From assembly GCA_964036665.1 (NCBI GenBank), contig OZ038533.1, positions 19,092,575-19,156,574 on the forward strand: 64,000 nucleotides of DNA, read 5' to 3'. The position numbers and the translations under genes were made by a program. The first letter of the stretch is position 1. Every line of letters begins with the position of its first letter. Positions 12,335 to 21,600 of this stretch are shown here, one piece after another. The notes under the pieces were generated by a model. The model was not told the DNA's origin and searched no databases. It saw only the letters and a program-made list of their open reading frames with translations. The stretch comes from Gordius sp. MW1 (taxonomy: Eukaryota > Nematomorpha > Gordioida > Gordea > Gordiidae).

Positions 12335-13291
12335 ATGACTAATTCCGACATTAAATCAAATGTGAAGAATGAACTTTTAGAAAAGCACCCTTTGCAAAAT
12401 ACTTGGACCTTTTGGTTTACAAAACATGATCGGACCTCAAAAGAATGGGAAGATGGCCTTAAAGAAATTACATCTTTTGATACCGTTGAAGATTTTTGGG
12501 CGTATATTTTAAAATACTTTTGTATATATTTAATTTTAGGGTGTACAATCATGTTGAACAGCCTAGTCAATTAAACTTTAGATGTGATTATAATATATTT
12601 AAAGTATGTTAACTGTTTTTTTAAATTGGTATATCAATTTAGCAAGGTATTAAGCCCATTTGGGAAGATGAAAAAAATATGCCTGGTGGGCATTGGGAAG
12701 TAGAAATTAAAAGTTATAATGATGCTCACATTGATGAAAATTGGTTAGATTTGGTAAATATATTTTTTATTTATGTTACAACTTTATGTTATTGAATTTA
12801 ATCTAGATACTTCTAATGATTGGTGAGGGTTTTGATGAGCATGGTGATATGATAAATGGGGCAGTAATTCAAATGAAAGGCAAAAATAAGAAACTTTCAT
12901 TGTGGACAAATGATGCCTCAGATGAAAATAATACAGTTATGATTGGGTAATTATCTATTTTTATTATTATATTATTAGTCTTGAATATTATATTTCCAAA
13001 TTTGATCAAATATGACGAAAATTGACTTTCTTATTTGGCAATATTCATTTGTTTATATTAGGAGAAAAATAAGGGAAAGATTAAATTTGCCCTTAGAGAC
13101 CAAGATGATGTTTAGGGTAAGTCTTATCAAACTATAATTATTACTTAAATCATAAATACTACATTTGGAATCAATTTTTTCGAAATTAACTTTCATATTT
13201 TATATATTAGGCCCATTCTAAGCAATATGAGGCAGCAGTAGCTCATGATGGAAGATATAGACAAAATGAACAATTTTTATACACTTGCTGA
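12335..13291 (+). CDS. eIF4E: Eukaryotic translation initiation factor 4E (six exons)
   Basis: Predicted to bind the mRNA 5' cap in the cytoplasm and recruit eIF4G. Exons: 12335-12501, 12540-12603, 12643-12753, 12807-12946, 13062-13116, 13211-13291. All junctions are GT-AG and keep frame, giving 205 residues against about 217 in the human protein. Cap-sandwich residues are present: W38 (human W56), W84-E85 (human W102-E103) and W147 (human W166). The eIF4G-docking W55 in VEDFWA (human W73) is kept. W24 and W27 match canonical class I eIF4E rather than 4EHP. The N-terminal extension is short. The C-terminus after about residue 178 is divergent, ends FLYTC, and has no clear counterpart of the phosphorylated Ser209. 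Introns 1 and 2 are only 38 and 39 nt. It could be a lineage-specific paralogue rather than the main eIF4E. Confidence 0.9.
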
Positions 13292-13561
13292 GTTATTTAT
13301 TACATCCTTATATCTATATGTGCCAATACACAAATACCACCTTTAAATGACATTTTATGGGACAATGTCAAACAATATATAAATATATATATTGAATGTT
13401 GTATATGTTGAGATTTTTATAATTACGCAGCAAGTCTTATATCATCCATGCTGTAAATGTTTATTTAAAGTTAATATTTTTGTCTGTATAAAATTTATTA
13501 AACTATAACAAGTCCCGTTTGACAATATCAAAAATTTGATGTATGAGCTATGAAATACAGC

Positions 13562-13567
13562 AATAAA
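13562..13567 (+). other. Polyadenylation signal, eIF4E
   Basis: AATAAA about 270 nt after the eIF4E stop codon. Confidence 0.4.
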
Positions 13568-13789
13568 AGTTTTTGATACAAACATTATGTTTTTATTATT
13601 GTAGCAATTTGTAACATAATATCATCACACTTTTATGTAAAGATTTTGAATAAGAAAAAAGGCTTTTTCATGTTCCTAGTAAAATTCCATTGAAATGTGA
13701 ACCCTTTTGTATGGTAATGGGAAAACGTGCTCGGTTGTCTATAAAAACGGAAGCGTATTCACCAGCCTTGATAAAAATTATAGACAATT

Positions 13790-14147
13790 TAATTTATTAA
13801 TGTAAAAATATATATTTTGTGAATATGAAATAAATAAATGGAAAAAGTTAAGTATTTATTTGGATCAACATTCCGATATTGCTATTAACATCATATTTAT
13901 TAATAGTAATGCCGATTTTCTGTCCAATAAATGAAGAATCGCGATTTTCATGGGATAGCAAAGAAATCTGTTTTGATTTTTTATCAATAATTTTTAAGTC
14001 TTGTGGGCCAAAGGTTGTGAGAGTGGTTGTCGCACTAGGACCAAAAATTATAGTATTAAATTCCAAGTATTTTAAAATTTTTAGTGCCTCGGCTGAAGAG
14101 AAAAGAACTTTTTTGATTAGATGGGGCAAATATGTCGGTACATGTAT
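13790..14147 (-). repeat. Family H repeat with an open reading frame, copy 1
   Basis: On the minus strand an ORF runs to a stop at 13848-13850 with protein-like composition (for example SAEALKILKYLE, ATTTLTTFGPQDLKII and FIGQKIGI). A second, broken copy lies on the plus strand at 18114-18485. Differences between copies include several third-position changes in this frame, which hints that it was once translated. I do not recognise the protein. The far 3' block, TTTTGTGAATATGAAATAAA, recurs at about 35750-35795. Confidence 0.45.
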
Positions 14148-14156
14148 AGTCCCAAG

Positions 14157-14315
14157 CAAGGGCGTAGCCAAGGGGGGGGGGCGATTGCCCCCTTCTAAAT
14201 CCAAAATTTGTTGAATGTTATTAAAATTATGGCTAATACTTCAAGTAATGATCATTTTGCCCCAGATCATTATTGACCCCCCCCCCCCCCCAATTCCAAT
14301 GCTGGCTACGCCCAT
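14157..14315. mobile_element. Family B hAT-like MITE
   Basis: Left end CAAGGGCGTAGCC and right end GGCTACGCCCATG. The near-duplicated flanks GTCCCAAG / GTCACAAT (6 of 8) fit an old 8-bp target duplication. Internal G and C homopolymers pair with each other. Confidence 0.75.
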
Positions 14316-14650
14316 GGTCACAATTCAAACAGAGTCCATTTTCCTAAGCAGTTAGGGCTAAATTAATTTGAATCTTGCAAAAGTTTAGTAAAATTTGGTT
14401 AAAGAAATGTAAAAAAAATGGATAAGAAAAAGTTTGACTTATCTATTTTTTGGCAAATTATTAATTACAAATTGTACTTTTATTGGCAGATATTTTATAA
14501 ATTTGACACTCAAACTACGTGTCAAAATTTAAATGTTTTTAATAAATATTGTTGAAATTTTTAAATTCATATTTAATGGGCCCGTTTCTTTTATAATTTT
14601 TATTTAAAATGCATTGATAAATTAAAAAAAACTTAGGATATATGCAGAGG

Positions 14651-14833
14651 TGGCCCGTCAACTCGCAAAAAACAATCTCGCCAACTTTTGTGTCCCCCAG
14701 CTAAAAAGGGTCCCCTAATTTGTGATTGGTTGAACGAGGGACGATTTTAAGCTGGGGACATTAAACAATTAATTAGAAAATGTCCCTTGGTGAGTTTCGG
14801 CGAGATTGTTTTCGGCGAGTTGATAGGGCACCA
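14651..14833. mobile_element. Palindromic hAT-like MITE with 8-bp target duplication
   Basis: TIRs are AGGTGGCCCGTCAACTCGC and its inverse GCGAGTTGATAGGGCACC. Flanks are exact 8-bp repeats, ATATGCAG on both sides. A second inverted block (ACAATCTCGCC / GGCGAGATTGT) follows. A fragment of the same end is at 29876-29912. Confidence 0.75.
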
Positions 14834-15060
14834 TATGCAGAATAATTATTCCTGATGTCGAACATAAATTATACATAGTAGTCAGATTTGTTTTCGAGTT
14901 TTAATATATTTAATTTTGCTTACAATATGATTTCTTTAAATTGCTGTTGAGAATTCATATAAAATTTTTATCCGTCCTTCCATGGGCTTAGGCAGGATAG
15001 GAATTAGAGGGGGCAAAATGATAATTTTATGTAATTTTAGCCATTATTATATATAAAACT

Positions 15061-15160
15061 CGGGCCTTCGGCCCTCGTGGGAAGGGGAGTAGGGGAAGGG
15101 GATTAGGGGAAGGGGAAGGGGAGTACGGGAAGGGAAGGGGGGGGCGACTCATCTATACTC
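15061..15160. repeat. GGGGAAGGG-rich low-complexity tract
   Basis: Imperfect GGGGAAGGGGAGTA-type repeats follow a CGGGCCTTCGGCC palindrome. Confidence 0.6.
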
Positions 15161-15449
15161 CGTATAAACGTAGCATATTTGCTATGCAATTTATGGGCGA
15201 CAAAGGTAGGAAGGGGCGAGAATGCCTATAGGGGGGGTATTAAATGCAAAATTAGTTATAGACCCTTGTAGGGGAGTGCATAGGGTAATTATCAATGTTA
15301 ACCAATTCAAAAACAAAAAAAAAATTCGATTTATTTGGCCAATGGTCATTTTTCCATTGGTCAGTAGCCTGCGGACGATCAAAAAGTCATATTATCAATG
15401 ATATTAACAAGAACAAAATATCAATTTAATTAAAAAAATAAATAAAAAT

Positions 15450-15535
15450 TTTGCCCCTTTCCGAGCTTGAACCCGGGATATTCAGGTGCCCTGTTTACAA
15501 GCCGTGCGCTATAACCCGTCACACCATGCTGGTAT
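15450..15535 (-). repeat. tRNA-like SINE head
   Basis: On the minus strand the sequence has an A-box-like TATAGCGCACGG and a B-box GGGTTCAAGCTC. The acceptor and anticodon stems do not fold cleanly, so this is not called as a tRNA gene. A related piece lies at 17505-17560 (minus strand). Confidence 0.5.
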
Positions 15536-17165
15536 TAAAATAGTAGAAGTTATTATGTTATTTATATAGATAATGAAATAATAAAGTTCTGTTTTATGTT
15601 TAGAAAATCAATATATTTCATCGGTCAGTAGCCAGCGGACGGTCAAAAAGTCAAATTATTAATGGTATTAACAAGAACATAATATTAATTTAATTTTAAA
15701 GAAAAAAAATTAAAATAAAAATTCCTTTTAGTTTAAAAAAGGGCTAAATTCTGAAACTACCCGCCCGATTCGCTCGAAACTTTACCCGTAGGTGCCCAGG
15801 GCGGCCAGGGGCAAAATAGCCCCTTCAGATTCCTAAAATACCTTTTCGTTTTAAAAATATCGGACATTTCCCGGCCACACGTGCGGTGTAATATCTATAA
15901 CACGTAGAAAATTTTACTAATTATATAAACTTACGCGCGCCATCTAATAAAGTACAATTCGTGTTTTAATAGTTTAATAGTAGATTGAATTTAATTAGAA
16001 AGAACGGGCTATGATTATATCTTTGAAGGAGGTTTCGAATTTTGTGTTAGTTTCTATCAATATATTGTATCGTAAATTAGAATCTAATACCTTTTTTTTC
16101 AACTATAACTTTTTAGGTTCTCTATGAAATCACAATCTAATTAAATGAAATATATTAACCCAATAAAAAAATATATATGCCTTTATAAGGTTAAAAATAT
16201 ATATTACATAGTTGGCTGTCTGTTAGACCATCTATAATAAATTTTTAGGTTATATATAAAATTTGGCGAATGGTCATTTTTTTTCAGGTCAGTACCAACA
16301 GATACTCTATAAGTCAATGATAGCCAAAAAAACGGGAAAAAATTTTTTGATGCTCACTTTGGCCAATGGTCATTTTTTTCCATTGGTCAGCAGCCAGCGG
16401 ACGGCCAAAAAGGCATATTATCAATGGTATTAACAGGAACAATCATAAGAGTCAAAAAAACGGAAAAAAAATTTCCATTTACAATTTGACCAATGATCAT
16501 TTTTTTTCATTGGTCAGCAGCCAGGACACGGTAAAAGTGGATATAAATTTATAAAAGTCAAAAAAAACGAAAAGAAAATTTTCGAATCACATTTTGGCCA
16601 ATGGTCATTTTTTTCCATTGGTCAGCAGCCAACGGACGGCCAAAAAGTCACAATAGCAATGGTAGTAACAGGAACAATCATAATAGTCAAAAAAAACAAA
16701 AAAAATAATTTCGATACACATTTTGGCCAATGGTCATTTTTTTCCATTGGTCAGCAGCCAGCGGACGGCCAAAAAGTCTTATTATCAATGGTAGTAACAA
16801 GAACAATCATAAGAGTCAGAAAAAACTCCGGGATTCGAACCCACAAACTAGTTAAATTAATTAAAATTAATAGTAAACAGCGTGAGAAGACATTCGATGC
16901 GTGACAAGACATTCGGTGCAAGGCACCGAAGAGCGTGACAATGTATAGATAATGAAACATCGACTCTTGTAGGGGAGGGCATAGGATAATTATCAATGTT
17001 AACCAATTCAAAAACGAAAAAAAAATTTCGATTTATACTTTGGCCAATGGTCATTTTTTTCATTGGTCAGTAGCCAGCGGACGACCAAAAGGTCACATTA
17101 TCAATGGTATTAACAAGAACAATATATTAATTTAATTTAAAAAATAAACAAAAATTTTGCCCTCT

Positions 17166-17290
17166 CCGGGATTCGAACCCATATTAGTAAAGGCATAGGG
17201 TTTGGTAAGGGGCACAGGGACCCATATCAGTAAAGGCATAGGGTTTGGTAAGGGGCACAGGGACCCATATCAGTAGAGGCGTAGGCCCTT
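17166..17290. repeat. Tandem repeat of about 49 bp, 2-3 copies
   Basis: The unit GGGACCCATATCAGTAAAGG, followed by CATAGGGTTTGGTAAGGGGC, is repeated with few changes. Confidence 0.65.
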
Positions 17291-17504
17291 GTAGGAAAGG
17301 GCATAGGGTAATTATCAATGTTAACCTATTCAAAGACGAAAAAATACCATAAATTGCATATAGCAATTAAAAATTTCGCTTTATTTGGCCAATGGTCATT
17401 TTTTTCATTGGTCAGTAGCCAGCGGATGGTCAAAAATTCATATTATCAATGGTATTAACAAGAACAAAATATTAATTTAATTTAAAAAAATTAAAAAAAA
17501 AATC

Positions 17505-17625
17505 ATCCTCTCCCTGGCTTGAACCCGGGATATCCAGGTCACAAAGCTGGCGCCAATAACTTGGTGGACGACGGACGACGGACGACGGACAACCAAAAAC
17601 GAGCCCATAAATTGCATAGCAATTA
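17505..17625. repeat. tRNA-like piece followed by family C SINE tail
   Basis: The B-box-like GCTTGAACCCGGGA (inverse of GGGTTCAAGC) is followed by (GGACGAC)n and the family C tail AACGAGCCCATAAATTGCAT, then AGCAATT. Confidence 0.55.
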
Positions 17626-17734
17626 ATTTAAAAAAATTTGGATATGGAGGGGGGGGGCAGCTGCCTCTCTATGCCTCCCCCTGGCTACGCCCATGCCTCC
17701 AACTTCAAGCCAATTTTATATTTATAACTTACCC

Positions 17735-17932
17735 TAGTGTTGTAAAAACGGCTTGGTTTCGTTTGGTCGGCCTTTAGTTTAACTGAGACTAACGGCCGAC
17801 TCTGGCCTGTTATTTCGACCAAGCTTAGCGGTCAACTAAGAAATGGAGACCAAAAAATCTTTGGTCTGTTTATGTTTAGTCAACTAAAACCAAAGGGCAA
17901 CCAAACAAAACCCAGCCGTTTTTACAACACTA
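17735..17932. mobile_element. Family A hAT-like MITE, complete reference copy (198 bp)
   Basis: TIRs are TAGTGTTGTAAAAACGGC and the inverse ending TTTTTACAACACTA. Target duplications ACTTACCC at 17727-17734 and 17933-17940 are exact and 8 bp, which places the family in the hAT superfamily. The element is almost wholly palindromic (GGTCG near one end against CAACCAAAC near the other) and has no ORF. Confidence 0.85.
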
Positions 17933-18113
17933 ACTTACCCAATTCAGCTCAAATCATTCTTCGCTCTTTATTTAATATAACACTTATCCAGGGTTTGTTT
18001 AGAGAAAAATGGGGAAACAAATATTTTTAAAAATAATAATCCTAATAATTTATTTAAAAAAATTATTTTTAATAAATGTTAATATAAATTATTTAATAAA
18101 ACTACATGGGAAA

Positions 18114-18485
18114 ATGGACTGTACCGACGTATTTGGCCCATCTAATCAAAACAAAGATCCTCTCACTTCAGCCGAGGCATTAGAAATTTTAAAATATTTG
18201 GATCCTAACAACACTATAATTTGTTGTCCCATTGCGACAACCACTCTCACACCCTTTGGCCCCCAAATCTTAAAAATTATTGTTAAAAAATAAGGAATCA
18301 AATTTCTTTGCTATCCCATGATAATCGCGAATAGCTTTTTTTAAGAGACAGAAAATCGGCATCACTATTTGAAAATATAATTCAATAGCATTATCGGAAT
18401 GTTTTCCAAATATTTATCCATCCCATCACCTAACTTTTTTTTATATATTTCATTCATCTTCACAAAATATGCATTTTTACCCGAA
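18114..18485 (+). pseudogene. Family H repeat, frame-broken copy 2
   Basis: Homologous to 13790-14147 in the opposite orientation. The shared SAEAL-ILKYL and ATTTLT-FGPQ stretches are readable up to 18292; a frameshift and stop follow. Confidence 0.45.
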
Positions 18486-18506
18486 GTTAATTTAAAACAT
18501 TAGACA

Positions 18507-18645
18507 CATGGGCGTAGCCAGCATTGGGAATAGAGGGGGGCAATGATGATTTAGGGAGGGGCAAATTTTTTTAAAATGTTAGCCATAATTTTAATAAATT
18601 TCAACAAATTTTTGAATCCAGAGCCCCCCTTGGCTACGCCCTTGT
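18507..18645. mobile_element. Family B MITE just past the C1q gene's last visible exon
   Basis: TIRs are CATGGGCGTAGCCAGC and GGCTACGCCC, and the centre is poly-G/C-rich. It begins about 20 nt after the last identified C1q exon in transcription order. Confidence 0.75.
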
Positions 18646-18663
18646 AAACTTGTACATATATAC

Positions 18664-21600
18664 CTGCATTTGCAAAAGCCCTGATACTCCGATGGTAAAT
18701 ATTTTACTACTGCTTTCGAAACCGGATATGAATTCGAGGGAATTACTGTTTAAACAACAAAATTTATTAATAAAATTGATTAATTTGAAAAAATAGCAAA
18801 ATTTAATAACAAAAATTAATTAACCTGTGGGTTCTGCACTGAGAATTTAAGCATATGAGTAGGCGTATGTTATCGCTTTGTTTAAGAATTCTCTTCTTTT
18901 TTCCAGGCTTATGAATAACATGGACGTAGCATATGAAATGGTAGATGCCTTTAGTTTGGGCTACAAATCTCCCATTCAATAAATCCATACCTTGACCTCT
19001 ATTGAAAGCCCCACTGGAGAAGGGCTAAATTTATATATGGGAGAATTTGGAAAAAATTATTTTTTATTATAAATATTAGTCCCGTGGGTGTAGCCAGGGG
19101 GTGGATGGGAGGGGCGGCTGCCCTCTCTAAATCCAATGATATAATTATTACTAAGATTTCAGAAAAATATTATTTTGCCCCCCCCCCTCTAAATCCAATC
19201 CTGGCTACGCCCATGATTAGTCCTATTCTTCCGGAGTTTAGCTTGAAGAAAAAATTGTTAATAAGAATACATTGGCCTTTTTAATATCAGCGACCTTATT
19301 GCGACCATAGACTAGATAGACTGCTTATCAACGTTAAGTATTTGTACCGTTTATCCGCCATTTTGAAATGTGCACAAATCAGGAAAGGACATATGGATTA
19401 TAATGATTTTTATTTATTTAAATATTTCCAAAACGTAGTAAAAAAAATATTGAACTAGTTAAACATTGATGCGTATTAAAGCAGTAAGTGCCATATGCGT
19501 TTTATTAGATAATCATTTATTAACTAATGAGATGAGAAGGTAAATCTATTTTTTCCGTTTGAACTACGTCTATGGTAAATATTCGAGATTAGATTAGAAT
19601 GCGATTCCTTATGTGTAAATTTTGAACGAATCTTAATTTGCTGATTCGAAATTGAATCTTAAAAAAAAAGATTCGGAAATTATTTAACTTTCAATTTATT
19701 TTTAATAAACAAGACGCATTAAAATACAGCTTTTTTATATTACTGCAATTTATCTATATTTCTCGCTATCATCTTTAAACTTCGTAACGTAATCATAAGC
19801 ACACTTATTTAAATTTCATTTTGACACAAAATAAATAATAATGTCCAATGCTATTGGTAAGTTTCATTATGTTTTAGCATTTAATATTTATTTAAATTTA
19901 TTTTAATATGATTGAATCTTATATCTTACATTCTTATATACACAACATAAATTATTTGCTACATTGTTAAATTTGAATACTAAATGAGTTAAAAATAAAA
20001 AAGTCAGTAGAGTGGGATCATTTCAAATTTAATAAGGAATTGAATATAGTGCTATATGTAATTAGTGTCTAAAAGTTTTGTATATTTTAAATCAGGAACA
20101 GCATTAGGCTTAAACAAACATTATCAAAACCTATAAAGAGGAATTAAAAATATTTGATTTTTGTTTAATATATTATTGAATAAACTTTTTAAAATGTTTT
20201 TGTAATGTCTTATAAAAAACATAAAACATATTCGAATTAAATTCGATTCTTTAAATTTCTTTCGAATTGAATCCGAATCTTCAGTTTAGGATTTGACGAA
20301 TATCGAATCGATTATTTTTCAAATTCATTTCCGAATTCGATTCGAATTTAAATAGATTCGATTCGAAATCCACAGGCGTAGTTCGAACAATGGGGTTCAC
20401 TGCAGGAAGATGTGGGAGATCGCCAAATTCCTAATGGCATAGATTTTGCTATAAGAAACATATGACATGAGCAGTCAATGGAGTCTATGATTGCAACGCC
20501 ATCCTATCCTACTTTGTTCATCAGGGGACAGAGCGTGTTTCAACAGAAAAATTAACTTTTATTTAAAAATGTATAAATTCTGTAATGGGCCCCATGGGCA
20601 TAGCCAACATTGGAATTAGAGGGGGCAAAAATGATTTAGAAGGGGAGGGGGGGGGACAAAATGATCATAAACTTTAGCCATAATTTTAATAAATTTCAAC
20701 AATTTTTTGAATTTAAAGGGGACAGCCGCCCCTCCATGTCACTCCCAGGCTACGCCCATGCTTATGCATTTTATACGATGTTATACCAAAAATTACCGTT
20801 CTAAAAGTTTTTAGCTCGAGAAGCGTTTTCTTGGCGATAGTTATGTAATTTTGCAAACGACAATGGAAAGCCGAAGTTATTTTTGGTGTCAGGATTCCTT
20901 CTTTCAATCTTCCAGAATTAGATCCCTGCTCGCACGTTGGAGCACGATTTTTTATCGTAGTATTATTGACGTTATAATGAGCTGGACACTATGGTTTTAT
21001 GGTCGACAAAAGAAAAATATTGATATCAAATTTTTTCAATAAGTTGTGAAAAAATCGAAAGAAATTAAATATTAGAATACCTATACATAATATTAATGAA
21101 ACAAACTGGGCTAAAAATATTTTATCAAACATATACTTTGTAATGTCTATTTAACTCTTACTTGGTTGGTAATAGTGTTGTCAAAACGGCTGGATTTTGT
21201 TTGGTCGACCTCTAACGGTCAACTCTGGTTTGCTTTTCGAATTTCGACTAAGCCTAAAGGTCGGCTAAGAAAAACAAACCAAGAATCCTTTGGTTTGTTC
21301 ATCATTAGTCGACTAAAACCAAATGTCGACCACACAAAATCCCCCTAGTAGGTTTTACATGCACCCCATGCAACTCGCTCATACACGAGTGCTGAGATTT
21401 AATATTTTATGAGCTTTTTATGATTATTTTACTAATTTAATTAATATTTCCTACAATTAATTTAAAGTTAAAAAAGCTTTAGGATAACAAATATGAATTA
21501 TTTAAAAATCGCTATTTTATTACTAACCTGAGCGGGGGAGCTTATCTGCAAAGTTCTCACTTGCAACCTGACCTCCTCTAATTAAAAATAATATTTTTTT

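Larger units (their letters stand above)
15340..17490. repeat. Complex tandem array (TTGGCCAATGGTCATTTTTT unit)
   Basis: About nine imperfect copies of one block: TTGGCCAATGGTCATTTTT, CATTGGTCAGCAGCCAGCGG, ACGGCCAAAAAGTC, then AATGGTATTAACAAGAACAA. Copies lie near 15340, 15618, 16265, 16358, 16490, 16590, 16727, 17040 and 17385. TTGGCCAATGG and CCATTGGTCAG can pair, so each unit can form a hairpin. Spacing varies and tRNA-like tails (GGATTCGAACCCA) are interspersed. Confidence 0.75.

Noticed and set aside
13879-14214. Plus-strand ORF opposite the family H ORF
   Set aside because: Runs into a MITE at its end. Substitutions between the two copies fit the minus-strand frame better, though this is not certain.
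15450-15535. A functional tRNA gene on the minus strand
   Set aside because: A- and B-box-like motifs are present, but the acceptor and anticodon stems do not pair well, so it fits a tRNA-derived repeat.
15340-17490. CRISPR-like array
   Set aside because: Eukaryotic context, irregular spacing, and long internally palindromic units with no unique spacers; a satellite or SINE array explains it.
18009-18293. 94-codon plus-strand ORF as a gene
   Set aside because: Its first third is translated AT-rich sequence; the rest is the frameshifted second copy of repeat H.
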